DNA from: Anaerolineales bacterium
Lineage (GTDB): Bacteria; Chloroflexota; Anaerolineae; Anaerolineales; UBA11579
Direction: 5' to 3'
Assembly (NCBI GenBank): GCA_025808555.1
Contig: CP075526.1
Location: 372,001 to 436,000, forward strand
DNA: 64,000 nt
The position numbers and the translations under genes were made by a program. Every line of letters starts with the position of its first letter. The stretch's first letter is position 1. The notes under the pieces are model-generated. The model made no database searches. It worked only from the letters and a program-made list of their open reading frames with translations, and was not told the DNA's origin. Below are positions 16,712 to 25,234 of this stretch, one piece after another.

Positions 16712-18414
16712 CGGTCCTTCATCATACGGCGCAGCTGGGCCTTGAGGGCGGCGCGCTGGCGCGTGTATTGGTTCTGGGAAACATCGCCAGCCTCAAAGCG
16801 CGCATCAAGTCGGGCGATGCGGGCCAGCACTTCGTCCGGCCCGGCTTGCATGCGGCGCAGCCACAGCCAAGTGAAGCCAACCGCCAGCGTGAGTCCAGCC
16901 AGCCCCACCACCACGCCGTCGTTGGCCAGCAAGGCTTGCCAGCCACCGCCGCCTTGCGGGTTGGGCCCGCGCAGCTGCAGTTCAGCGGTGTCACCCGCAG
17001 AATAGGCCTGGCTAGAGAGGTAAGCCCGATAGGAGGCATCCTGGATCTGCTGTTCGCCCGCTTTGGTGAAATCAGCATTGGCCAAAGTCACGCCGCCGTG
17101 TTGAACCAGCACAGCAACCGAGCGCACGGGCAGGTTAAGCGCCAGCGGCAGGTCCAGGCTGCGCGTGTACGGCATCTCATAGGCAAACAAGAGTTGGTAG
17201 GTCTGCAAACCGGGCAACACAGCGCGCAGATCGCCAAAACCGTTCTGGGTCGGCAGGTAGCGCTCGCGGAACACGCCCTCATTAAAGGCCAGGTCGCCCG
17301 CGCCCTCCGGCAGGTCATATAGCAGCACTGGCGCGCCTTCTTGCGTAGGCGTAACGGCGCGCGTGCCAATGTTGGAGACGAGATACTGCTGCACCACGCG
17401 CACAAAGCCCGGGCGCTCGAATTCCAGGATCAGGGTCAGACGCTCAACTGCCAGCTGGCTGGTATCGGATGTTGTTTCGTAAATGATGATAGGCTGGCTG
17501 AACTCAGTCTGGCCCTCATTCAAAAATTCGGAGAAATAGCTGAGCCCCAGATAGTCCACCGCGGCAAAGAAAGTGCGCCCCTCGGCTACAGGCACTTCGT
17601 CAAAGGCAAAGCGCCCATTGGCGCCCACTGTGGCGGTCTGGCTGTGTACCAAAGTCTGGCCCTCGTAGCCAAACAGGGTCACTTGCAGGCCAGGCGCCAG
17701 TTCACCATCCGTGCCATCTTGAACGCGACCGCTGAACGCACCAATAGCGGCGGGCTCATCCCCGCCGGCTGGCGCCTGCGGCTCAGCGCCCAATGAGATG
17801 GCCTGCACATACGAGCCCAGCGCCAGCAGTTCCGCTGAGGCCAGGCTGGGCGCCGCCTGTTCGATGGCGCCGATAATGTCGTTGCGGCTGTAAGCCGCCA
17901 TCTGACGGATATCGGCCAGCGGCAACGCGGCTTCGATCGCCTCCTGATGGCGAGCAAAGAGTTGCTCGCCGCCTTCCGCCGCCAACGGATCCTGACTCAG
18001 CGAGAATGTATAGGCCAGCACATCCCAGCGCTGCTGCAGACTGAGCTGGCTGGCGAACGGCGGCATGAAATTATCCAGATTGCCCTGGGTAATGATCTGG
18101 TACCACTCGGCCGGGCTGGCGGCATCCGCTCGCTCGGCTACGCCGAGTGGGGCGGGCTGCACGGGCAGCATGTTGGCCTGGCCGCCATCGCCCAGGCCTG
18201 TGGCGCCGTGGCACGGCGCACAGCTCTGGGCGTAGATGGCCGCGCCCGCAGTAATGTCTGCCGGCGCGGGCGGGTACTCCAGCGGAACGGGGGTCGAGTC
18301 GACGCCGCTGATGATCGCATTCGGCGGCGGGGTCACGTCGCCGGCCAGCGAGAATTCGCAGGCGGTCAGCAGCAAGGCCAGCAACGGCAGCCAGCGCAGC
18401 AAACGGGTGCTCAT
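16708..18414 (-). CDS. Membrane-anchored cytochrome c lipoprotein inside the ccm operon
   Basis: A 568-aa protein. A lipoprotein signal ends in LLTAC (C19). A class I cytochrome c domain follows (about 50-140) with CAPCH (65-69) as the only heme site and NFMPPF supplying the likely axial Met. Next are a helical segment, a beta domain (about 225-300) like a carboxypeptidase-regulatory fold, and another beta-rich region. Near the C-terminus is a membrane helix (VVVGLAGLTLAVGFTWLWL) and a short SHOCT-like helical tail. It overlaps its neighbours at both ends. It is probably a client of the operon and an electron carrier on the outer face of the membrane; its partner is unknown. Confidence 0.75.
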   Translation of the reverse strand: MSTRLLRWLPLLALLLTACEFSLAGDVTPPPNAIISGVDSTPVPLEYPPAPADITAGAAIYAQSCAPCHGATGLGDGGQANMLPVQPAPLGVAERADAASPAEWYQIITQGNLDNFMPPFASQLSLQQRWDVLAYTFSLSQDPLAAEGGEQLFARHQEAIEAALPLADIRQMAAYSRNDIIGAIEQAAPSLASAELLALGSYVQAISLGAEPQAPAGGDEPAAIGAFSGRVQDGTDGELAPGLQVTLFGYEGQTLVHSQTATVGANGRFAFDEVPVAEGRTFFAAVDYLGLSYFSEFLNEGQTEFSQPIIIYETTSDTSQLAVERLTLILEFERPGFVRVVQQYLVSNIGTRAVTPTQEGAPVLLYDLPEGAGDLAFNEGVFRERYLPTQNGFGDLRAVLPGLQTYQLLFAYEMPYTRSLDLPLALNLPVRSVAVLVQHGGVTLANADFTKAGEQQIQDASYRAYLSSQAYSAGDTAELQLRGPNPQGGGGWQALLANDGVVVGLAGLTLAVGFTWLWLRRMQAGPDEVLARIARLDARFEAGDVSQNQYTRQRAALKAQLRRMMKDR

Positions 18415-18797
18415 TACTTGCGCCGCGCCCCCTTGCGGGGTGCATTCTTCTTGCTTTGCTTATTTTTATAGGCGGCGATCATGGCCTCAAGCTCATCGCG
18501 TTCAGGCTTGGCCGATGCGGGTAACTCAATATTGGCTTTCTCCAAGGCGCGCAGAGCCGCCGCACCCTCCGCTAGCAATTGGCGGCGCTGTGGATGATAG
18601 ATCTCCTCCGGCACTTTGCCCAATTCCCAATCGGCGTCCAGCTCCAGCAGCGCATCCAGCACACGCTGGTGCTCGGCTTGCAGGTTGGCCAGTTGCGGGT
18701 TCAAGTCCTCATCGGCATCTGCCAGCAGCGGGCGGGCGACGTACAGCCCACACAATACCAACAAGGCAACGAACAGGAGCAGCGAACCAAGATCCAT
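18414..18797 (-). CDS. CcmI-like small membrane protein
   Basis: A 127-aa protein with one N-terminal membrane helix (residues 4-22), then a coiled helical domain with LQAEHQRVLDALLELDADWELGKVPEE. The HQRVLDALLELDADWELGKV-type pattern resembles the N-terminal part of CcmI (heme lyase helper), which also has one helix followed by a coiled coil, but the TPR half is absent. The C-terminus is basic (KKNAPRKGARRK). It overlaps ccmG and the cytochrome gene by 1 nt each. Its role in the heme lyase complex is inferred from position. Confidence 0.6.
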   Translation of the reverse strand: MDLGSLLLFVALLVLCGLYVARPLLADADEDLNPQLANLQAEHQRVLDALLELDADWELGKVPEEIYHPQRRQLLAEGAAALRALEKANIELPASAKPERDELEAMIAAYKNKQSKKNAPRKGARRK

Positions 18798-19342
18798 CAG
18801 TCGATCTCAAGCAGGCGGTCAACCACAGTCATGATCTCTTCAACGGATTGGTACGGCCCGATCTTGACCGAGGCGATCTCGCCCAGTTTGTTGATCACAA
18901 ATGTCTCCGGCACGCCGCGGGCGCGGAAACTGGTGTAGATGGTGGTGCCCAGGTCAGGCCCGTTGGGATACGTGACGCCGTGTTCCTCAATGAACGCCAG
19001 CGATTCTTTCTCGGTGTCCACATAGGCCACGCCGAGGAAGAGCACATCGCCGCGGTCCTGATAGTGCTGCCAGGCCTGCTCCAGGTGAGCGGCCTCTTCT
19101 TTGCAAGGCAGGCACCACGAGGCCCAGATGTTGAGCACTACTACTTTGCCCTCAATGTCTTCCGGGCCAATGGTCTGGCCGTCAAAGGTGGTTAGCGTAA
19201 AGTCTGGCGCCTGCTCACCACGCGTCAGCACACCCTGCAGGGAGGACTGCAACTGCGCCCCCACCAAGGCCAGCAACGCGATCAGCAGACCCCAGGCCAG
19301 CACACGGCCCAGGAGGGAGGTTGGCTTTTTGTCTTCGCTCAT
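18797..19342 (-). CDS. ccmG: Thiol-disulfide reductase CcmG/TlpA-like
   Basis: A 181-aa membrane-tethered thioredoxin-fold protein. A membrane anchor (about 11-30) precedes the redoxin domain with APDFTLTTFDG and the active site WASWCLPC (C77, C80). GVPETFVINKLG holds the cis-Pro region. It reduces the heme-binding cysteines of apocytochromes. It shares one base with ccmH on one side and with the CcmI-like gene on the other, typical of tightly coupled translation. Confidence 0.9.
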   Translation of the reverse strand: MSEDKKPTSLLGRVLAWGLLIALLALVGAQLQSSLQGVLTRGEQAPDFTLTTFDGQTIGPEDIEGKVVVLNIWASWCLPCKEEAAHLEQAWQHYQDRGDVLFLGVAYVDTEKESLAFIEEHGVTYPNGPDLGTTIYTSFRARGVPETFVINKLGEIASVKIGPYQSVEEIMTVVDRLLEID

Positions 19343-19815
19343 CAGCGGCGCGCCTTAAGTTCTTCTTCCAGCTGGCGGGTGTATTCATCATCTTTGCTGG
19401 GCTTGGCTGCACTGGGCGCCGCCTGCTGCCAGCGGCGCAGGTTGCGCCCCAGCAGCAGCGCCGCGCCCAGGATCACTGCCGGCGGCAGCAGGTACACCAG
19501 CCAATTGAGCCCACGCGCCGGCGGCACGGCAAGCACGCCTTGTCCATAGTGGGCGGCAAAGTAGTCATACACCTGCTGTTCGCTATAGCCATCGGCCAAC
19601 AGGTCAGCAATCTGGCCGCGCCACTGGGCGCAGGCGGCCGTGCCGCACACATCCAGCGGCACGTTGGCGCACACCGGGCAATACAGGTTCTTGGCTACAG
19701 CGTTGACTTGGTCAGCGCTGGGAGTCCCCTGTAGCGCAGAGTTCAAGGCGGCCGGGCTGCCGGCGCAAGCGGCCAGCAGCAGGACGGCGGCAACGGCAAA
19801 TGCCAGCAACCTCAT
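19342..19815 (-). CDS. ccmH: Cytochrome c-type biogenesis protein CcmH, lipoprotein form
   Basis: A 157-aa protein. A lipoprotein signal ends LLLAAC (C17). The CcmH domain has YCPVC (C46, C49), then QIADLLADGYSEQQVYDYFA and HYGQGVLAVPPARG, followed by one membrane helix (about 108-125) and a polar tail. Two further cysteines (LDVCGTAACAQW, C57 and C62) are unusual; the standard family has only the CxxC pair. It overlaps ccmF by 4 nt and ccmG by 1 nt. It forms part of the heme lyase or thioreduction step. Confidence 0.87.
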   Translation of the reverse strand: MRLLAFAVAAVLLLAACAGSPAALNSALQGTPSADQVNAVAKNLYCPVCANVPLDVCGTAACAQWRGQIADLLADGYSEQQVYDYFAAHYGQGVLAVPPARGLNWLVYLLPPAVILGAALLLGRNLRRWQQAAPSAAKPSKDDEYTRQLEEELKARR

Positions 19816-21905
19816 GCACGCTCCGCTGTGCCGCGCACTCGGGCACGGCTGCGGGCGGGCTGCAACTCAGCGTCGGGCCACGAGGCGACCAGCGTGCCAA
19901 AGATGAACACAAACCCGCCCAGCCAGATCCAGTTCACCAGTGGGTTGACATACATCTTGAATGTGGCGCTGCTGGCGCTCACCGGCTCCCAGTCGACCAG
20001 CAGAATGTAGACATCATCCTCCAGCGTGCTACGCAGACCGGGGATGGTCATGGCTTGCTGCGACTCGTAATAAAAATCGCGGCGCGGGTACAGCTGGGTC
20101 AGCGGTTGGCCGTCCTTGAACACATTCACCACGGCGCGGTCCACCAGGCGGCCGTCTGGCGTTTCAAACTCAGCCAGCGACTCGTACTCAATGCTGTAGC
20201 TGCCCAGATGCATGCGTTCGCCCACCGCCAGGCTGCCCTGCGTTTCCTGCTGGAACAGCTCAATGCCAATGATGCCCACCGCGATCAGGATGACGCCAAT
20301 GTGAATGATGTAGCCGCCATAGCGGCGGCGGTTGCGGGCCACCAGGCGCCAGAAAGCCTGCAGCGGAGTCTCGCCGCGGCTGGTGCGCGCCCGGGCGCCG
20401 CGCAGAAACTCATAGGCGGTAACCAGGAACACGAAGGCGCAGATCCATAATGCCAACAGCGCCAGCGGCTGGCGCATGCCGCCAGCAAGCAAGGCGGCCA
20501 GGGCCAGCAGCGAAATGATGAATGGCTTCCACATGGCGCGGCCCAGTGTACGCGCCGTAGAAGCACGCCAAGCCGAAAGCGGCGCAATGCCCATCAGCAG
20601 CAGCAAGGCCGCCCACAGCGGGCCAGTGGCGCTCTCGTAGAAGATGGGGCCAACCGTGGCGCGCTGGCCGGTGAAGATGTGTGCCAGGGCGGGGATGGCG
20701 CGGCCAATGCCCCCGCTGGCTTCGCTGACAATGGGGAACACGACACCCCAGAAGCAGATGACCAAGATGCCCATGAAGAGCAAGTTGTTTACAAGGAAGA
20801 GCGCCTCACGTGAGAGCAGCGAGGTCATCTCCACTTCAGACTTGAGCGTAGCCCAGCGTTTGTTCAGCAGTGCCAGCGAGACGGCGAAGGTGACCGCGAT
20901 GAAACCAAAGAACATTGGCCCAATCGCGCTCTGCGCAAAGGCATGCACCGAAGACAACACGCCGGAGCGCGTGAGGAAGGTGCCGAAGATCACCAGGCAA
21001 TAGGTCAGGATGATGAGCAGCATGTTCCAATGCTTGAACATGCCGCGCTTTTCCTGGATCATGACTGAATGCAAAAAGGCCGTGCCAGTGAGCCAGGGCA
21101 TGAACGCGGCGATCTCCACCGGATCCCAACCCCAGTAGCCGCCCCAGCCCAGCACATCATAGGCCCAGCGGCTGCCGAGGATGAGGCCCAACGAGAGGAA
21201 CAGCCAGGCCACCAGCGTCCAACGGCGCGTCACGCGGATCCAGCGGTCATCGCTGCGCCCGGTGACCAGGGCGCCGATGGCAAAAGCGAATGGCACCACG
21301 AAAGCCACAAAGCCGATATACAGCATGGGCGGGTGAATGATCATGCCCGGATGGCGCAGGAGCGGATTGAGTCCATTGCCATCCATGGGAATGTAGGGCT
21401 GCGCCCCGGCGGGCTGCCACAGCGCAGCCCACACCGTGCCAGTCACGCCCTGCCAATATCGCAGGAAGGGATTTTCAAAGAAGAGGATTAGCGCCAGGAA
21501 GAACGCCAGCGTACCAGCAGTGACGATAATGACCCACGGCTCCAGATCGCGGTCACGCCGCCATTCGCGCAACATCACCGCAAAAGTGAAGGCCGCCATC
21601 AGCCAGGCCCAGAACAGCAGCGAGCCGGCCTGCCCGCCCCACAGCGCGGTGACGCGCAGGTACATGGGCATGCTGTGGCTGGTGACCTGGGTGACGTACT
21701 GCAGGTGAAAGTCTAGATTGGCCAGCGAATACACCAGGCTGCCACACGCCAGTGTCAGCAGGGGAAAGCTGAGGATGGTGGCGGAGCGGGCGCTGGATAC
21801 CCAGCGCTGCTGGCCGCTCCAGCTGCCAAAGGCAGCCGCGGCGCACGCATACAGCGCCAGCAGAAAAGCCATCAGTAGCGCAAAGAAACCAAAGTCTGCG
21901 ATCAT
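19812..21905 (-). CDS. ccmF: Heme lyase CcmF
   Basis: A 697-aa polytopic membrane protein, about 15 helices, of the heme-handling protein family. The tryptophan-rich WWD motif reads GWGGYWGWDPVEIAAF. Conserved periplasmic His residues are in RHPGMIIHPPMLYIGF and near SSVHAFAQSAIGP. The C-terminal periplasmic region has the usual beta part (SYSIEYESLAEF). It ligates heme to apocytochrome c. It follows ccmE by 15 nt and overlaps ccmH. Confidence 0.95.
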   Translation of the reverse strand: MIADFGFFALLMAFLLALYACAAAAFGSWSGQQRWVSSARSATILSFPLLTLACGSLVYSLANLDFHLQYVTQVTSHSMPMYLRVTALWGGQAGSLLFWAWLMAAFTFAVMLREWRRDRDLEPWVIIVTAGTLAFFLALILFFENPFLRYWQGVTGTVWAALWQPAGAQPYIPMDGNGLNPLLRHPGMIIHPPMLYIGFVAFVVPFAFAIGALVTGRSDDRWIRVTRRWTLVAWLFLSLGLILGSRWAYDVLGWGGYWGWDPVEIAAFMPWLTGTAFLHSVMIQEKRGMFKHWNMLLIILTYCLVIFGTFLTRSGVLSSVHAFAQSAIGPMFFGFIAVTFAVSLALLNKRWATLKSEVEMTSLLSREALFLVNNLLFMGILVICFWGVVFPIVSEASGGIGRAIPALAHIFTGQRATVGPIFYESATGPLWAALLLLMGIAPLSAWRASTARTLGRAMWKPFIISLLALAALLAGGMRQPLALLALWICAFVFLVTAYEFLRGARARTSRGETPLQAFWRLVARNRRRYGGYIIHIGVILIAVGIIGIELFQQETQGSLAVGERMHLGSYSIEYESLAEFETPDGRLVDRAVVNVFKDGQPLTQLYPRRDFYYESQQAMTIPGLRSTLEDDVYILLVDWEPVSASSATFKMYVNPLVNWIWLGGFVFIFGTLVASWPDAELQPARSRARVRGTAERA

Positions 21906-21920
21906 TGTGAGATGCAGGGG

Positions 21921-22448
21921 CTAGTAGTCGCCGGCCTGGCCGGGAAGCGCCTCTTCGTAGCGGGTCGGGCAGCGCAGCAGCAAGCCGTTCTCGTCGGCGT
22001 AGAACACGCCGTCTTCGCCCAGCTTGCCGGCCACGATGGCTTCCACCTCGTGGGCCAGCAGATCAGGCTTGACGCCAATGTACTGCACCTGCAGGCGGGT
22101 ACGCGTGGGGTCATTCACGGCTTGGTTCAGGGCTTTGGCTAGGCCGCCGTCATCATTGATCAGCCGCGTATCGGCGGGCATATGCACCATGGTGAAGGTG
22201 AGGGTCAGGGTGGCGGGGTCGTATTCGATAGTGTCGCCCAGCACCGCCCCTGCCACGCGGGCCGGTTTGCCCACGGCTTCGGAGCCGCGCTCATTCAGTT
22301 CGTCGATCGTGAAGAAAAATTGCGCTCCTGCGGCAGTGGATGTGATGATGAGGTAGACCACCGCGGCCAGGATCAGCAGGCCGCCAATAATGAACTTCTT
22401 GTTTCCGAGACCGGTGGGCAGGGGTTGGGCAAGGCTTGTGCTGCTCAT
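21921..22448 (-). CDS. ccmE: Heme chaperone CcmE, CxxxY variant
   Basis: A 175-aa protein: a cytosolic N-terminus, one membrane helix (FIIGGLLILAAVVYLIIT) and an OB-fold domain (about 50-165). The place where E. coli CcmE has its covalent heme-binding HxxxY carries CPTRY (C160, Y164) in LLLRCPTRYEEALPG. This CxxxY form is known from Desulfovibrio and archaea. It is the first gene of the operon. ATG 22448 is preferred to TTG 22454. A TATAAT lies 25 nt further upstream, giving a short leader. Confidence 0.9.
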   Translation of the reverse strand: MSSTSLAQPLPTGLGNKKFIIGGLLILAAVVYLIITSTAAGAQFFFTIDELNERGSEAVGKPARVAGAVLGDTIEYDPATLTLTFTMVHMPADTRLINDDGGLAKALNQAVNDPTRTRLQVQYIGVKPDLLAHEVEAIVAGKLGEDGVFYADENGLLLRCPTRYEEALPGQAGDY

Positions 22449-22473
22449 GTGCAATCTCTCACTTTCGAAAGAG

Positions 22474-22479
22474 ATTATA
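22474..22479 (-). promoter_or_regulatory. -10 box of the ccm operon
   Basis: TATAAT on the minus strand, 25 nt before the ccmE start, within the 38-nt gap to the ribZ-like gene. The leader contains CTCTTTCGAAAG. No good -35 is seen. Confidence 0.5.
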
Positions 22480-22486
22480 CCGCCTG

Positions 22487-23245
22487 CTACTCAATGGCCG
22501 CCCGCAGGCGGGCTGCCATACGCCCGAAGGCGGGCGAATAGCGCACCGCCAGCTTGCGCGGCCGCGCCAGCCTGACCTGCATATCCAGCTTAATGCTGGC
22601 TGGGCGGCGGCCCAGCACCAGCACGCGGTCCGCCAGATACAGCGCTTCATGGATGTCGTGGGTCACCATCACCACCGTCTTGTGCTCCAGCTCCCAGATG
22701 CGCAGCAGTTCCTCGCCCATCTTCTCGCGGGTCAGCGCATCCAGCGAGCCGAACGGCTCGTCAAGCAGCAAAAGCTGCGGGTCTTGCACCAGCGCCCGGC
22801 CGATGGCGACTCGCTGCGCCATGCCACCGGAGAGCTCGCTGGGCAGCGCCTGCTCAAAGCCGGCCAGCCCCACCAGCTGCAGCATGTCCCAGGCGCTATC
22901 AATCGCATCGGGGTCCTGGCGCAGTTCCAAGGGCAGGGCAACATTATCGAGTGCGGTGCGCCACGGCATAAGGTTTGCATCCTGAAACACCAGCCCTACC
23001 CCAGCCTGCGGTCCGCGTACCGGCTGGCCGCCGAACAGTATGCGCCCGCTGTTGGCCGGCAGCAGCCCGGCTAACAGCCGCAGCAGCGTGCTCTTGCCTG
23101 AGCCAGAGGGGCCGAGCACGCACACGAACTGCCCGCGCGGCACACTGAAGGACACGTTGCGCAGCACGGCCAGCTGGCCGTCACGGTCAGCAAAACTGGC
23201 GGAGAGCTTCTCCACCGAGAGCAAGGGAGCAGTGCTACGCGCCAT
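22487..23245 (-). CDS. ABC transporter ATP-binding protein of the riboflavin uptake operon
   Basis: A 252-aa ATPase of the NitT/TauT (SsuB-like) family. Walker A is [10 protein letters not shown], the signature ELSGGMAQRVAIGRAL and Walker B LLLLDEPFGSLDALT. It is the third gene of the operon behind the FMN riboswitch and shares one base with the substrate-binding gene. In Chloroflexota the RibX and RibY proteins form a riboflavin importer; this would be its ATPase (RibZ-like). The role follows from the riboswitch and operon, not from the ATPase sequence itself. Confidence 0.83.
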   Translation of the reverse strand: MARSTAPLLSVEKLSASFADRDGQLAVLRNVSFSVPRGQFVCVLGPSGSGKSTLLRLLAGLLPANSGRILFGGQPVRGPQAGVGLVFQDANLMPWRTALDNVALPLELRQDPDAIDSAWDMLQLVGLAGFEQALPSELSGGMAQRVAIGRALVQDPQLLLLDEPFGSLDALTREKMGEELLRIWELEHKTVVMVTHDIHEALYLADRVLVLGRRPASIKLDMQVRLARPRKLAVRYSPAFGRMAARLRAAIE

Positions 23246-24222
23246 TAGTCAGCCGGCAGGTAGTCATTACTGAAGGCCGCGCTCAGGTCCAGCGGCTGGT
23301 TGATCAAGCCCATCTCCAGCAGCACCGCGTGCATGTTCTCCCACGCCTGCGGGTTGGAATAGCCCAAGGGGTCAGCTTGCCACGATTCGATCGAAAGGGT
23401 CAGCACGGCCATCTGAGTATCTTTGTCCAGCGCGGCCAGGCCTTCAACATAGTTCTTGGAGATCTCATAGGCGGCCTCAGGGTCAGCGATGGTGTCGGCC
23501 AGGCCGCGCAACAAAGCGCGCACAAAGGCACGCACCTGCTCCGGGTGCTCGGCCAGCATGCGCTCATTGGTCAGCACGCCATTGGCGGCCAGTTCGACAT
23601 AATCAGCCACATGCAGCACGTTCACATCGTAGCCCTCGGCCTCCAGCTGGATGGGCTCGTTGTTGACATAGCCCACCACGGCCTGCTGCTGGCCGGCCGC
23701 CAGCGCCTGCACTTGGTTGAAGCCAATCGAATCGAGCACTACATCCGCTTCGGGAATGCTGGCGCTGCTCAGCAGGGCGCGCAGGCCGATGTAGTTGGCG
23801 CCGAACAGGCCGGGCAGGCCGATGCGCGCCCCGCGCAAATCTTGCGGGGTTTGGATGCCGCTCTCAGCCAGGGCCACCACGGCAACCGGAAACTCTTGGT
23901 ACCAGGCAGCCACATACACGATCGGCAACCCTGCGGCACGGCCCAGCAACACCTGCTCGCCTGACACGATCGCGAACGGAAGGTCGCCCGCGCCCACCAG
24001 GGCTACGCCATCGGTCTCAAAACTGTAGTCGAATTCGATCTCAAGACCCGCCTCGGCAAAATAGCCGCGCTCCACCGCCACGTAAAACGGCGCGTATTGC
24101 ACATTGGGAATGTAGCCCATGGGCAAGCGCAGGCTTTGCAGCGAACCGCTGGCTGGCGGCTGCGCTCCGCAGGCCGCCAGCACGATGGCGATGAGAACAA
24201 TAAACAGAATGCGAGTCTTCAT
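23245..24222 (-). CDS. ribY: Riboflavin-type substrate-binding lipoprotein (NMT1/THI5 family), RibY-like
   Basis: A 325-aa lipoprotein (signal LIAIVLAAC) of the NMT1/THI5-like periplasmic binding family. The N-terminal lobe has MGYIPNVQYAPFYVAVERGY and later GLPGLFGANYIGLRALL. By sequence this family covers thiamine precursors, taurine, nitrate and, in Chloroflexota, riboflavin (RibY). The upstream regulator is an FMN riboswitch, so riboflavin is the probable ligand. ATG 24222 is used; a 16-codon longer frame overlaps the permease. The ATG overlaps the permease stop (TAATG). Confidence 0.8.
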   Translation of the reverse strand: MKTRILFIVLIAIVLAACGAQPPASGSLQSLRLPMGYIPNVQYAPFYVAVERGYFAEAGLEIEFDYSFETDGVALVGAGDLPFAIVSGEQVLLGRAAGLPIVYVAAWYQEFPVAVVALAESGIQTPQDLRGARIGLPGLFGANYIGLRALLSSASIPEADVVLDSIGFNQVQALAAGQQQAVVGYVNNEPIQLEAEGYDVNVLHVADYVELAANGVLTNERMLAEHPEQVRAFVRALLRGLADTIADPEAAYEISKNYVEGLAALDKDTQMAVLTLSIESWQADPLGYSNPQAWENMHAVLLEMGLINQPLDLSAAFSNDYLPAD

Positions 24223-25025
24223 TAGTCTCCGTATGAAAAAGAAGAAGGATTGGATTTTTGCTGCCACCACAGCCAGCGCCGTTCGGCCAGCACAACCAGG
24301 CCATACAGGCTGAGCGCCAGCGCCACCAATGCGAACACGGCCACGAACACCAGCGCGGTGTCATATTGGCCGCGGCCAACATTGATCAGGAAGCCCAGAC
24401 CACGGTCAGCGCCCACCAGCTCGCCCACCACCGCACCGATCACCGAGAGGGTTGCGCCAATGCGCAACCCTCCCAAAAACACCGGCAGCGCGGCGGGCAA
24501 CTCCAGCAGGCGGAAGGTTTGGGCGCGGCTGGCCTGCAGGCTGCGCATCAGGTCACGCAGTTCCTGCGGCACGCTGTGCAGGCCGATGATGGTGTTGATC
24601 AAAATGGGAAAGAACACGATCAGCGCGCAGATCAGCGTCTTTGAGAGCAGGCCGGGCCCGAACCAGATCACCAACAGCGGAGCGATGGCCACAATGGGCA
24701 CCGACTGGCTGGCCACCACGAACGGAGCCAGCAGCCGCTCCCAGCGCGGCGAGCGCGCCAGCCAGTAACCCAGCAACGCCGCCGCCAGCACGCCGATCGC
24801 CAGCCCCAGCAGCACCTCCTGCAGCGTGACCAGCCCGTGGCGCAGCAAGGTGCCATCCTGCAGAGCCAGCACCAGGCGGCTCCACACCGCCCGCGGCGCG
24901 GGCAGGATGAAGGCGGGCAGCTGCGTCACACGCACCAACGCCTCCCAGGCCAACAGGGTCAGCGCGCCGACGAGAGGGCCGAGCAGCCAGCCTATGGGTT
25001 CCGAGTTATTGTGTTTCCGTTCCAC
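24222..25025 (-). CDS. ribX: ABC transporter permease, RibX-like
   Basis: A 267-aa permease with about six helices. The EAA loop is visible as GLHSVPQELRDLMRSLQASR followed by RLLELPAALPVFLGGLRIGA, the standard contact with the ATPase. The start is GTG 25025 with GAGGTGAT placed 5 nt before it. It is the first gene behind the FMN riboswitch and the two terminators. Together with the next two genes it makes a complete importer, predicted for riboflavin. Confidence 0.83.
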   Translation of the reverse strand: MERKHNNSEPIGWLLGPLVGALTLLAWEALVRVTQLPAFILPAPRAVWSRLVLALQDGTLLRHGLVTLQEVLLGLAIGVLAAALLGYWLARSPRWERLLAPFVVASQSVPIVAIAPLLVIWFGPGLLSKTLICALIVFFPILINTIIGLHSVPQELRDLMRSLQASRAQTFRLLELPAALPVFLGGLRIGATLSVIGAVVGELVGADRGLGFLINVGRGQYDTALVFVAVFALVALALSLYGLVVLAERRWLWWQQKSNPSSFSYGD

Positions 25026-25045
25026 TACACATCACCTCAAATAAA

Positions 25046-25072
25046 ACAGCCCCGATAATTCATCGGGGCTGT
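25046..25072 (-). terminator. Terminator directly before the ribX start, likely attenuator
   Basis: An 11-bp stem, ACAGCCCCGAT (25046-25056) pairing with ATCGGGGCTGT (25062-25072), loop AATTC. On the minus strand TTTAT follows. It ends about 20 nt before GTG 25025, so read-through is needed for expression of the operon. Confidence 0.8.
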
Positions 25073-25128
25073 TGTGCAACGCAAAAATACGCGCCATAGC
25101 ACACACCACGCAGGCCGCGCTTCCAAAA

Positions 25129-25161
25129 CAATGCCCCAAAGCAGATTGCTTTGGGGCATTG
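25129..25161 (-). terminator. Second terminator between riboswitch and ribX
   Basis: A 14-bp perfect stem, CAATGCCCCAAAGC (25129-25142) with GCTTTGGGGCATTG (25148-25161), 5-nt loop, followed on the minus strand by TTTTGG. It stands between the riboswitch and the first structural gene. Confidence 0.75.
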
Positions 25162-25234
25162 CAAGATACGCGTCATGCGCAAGCAAAGTAAACGCAAGCG
25201 TTTTACTTTGCTTTGCGGAGTCTTCGTCTCCGCT

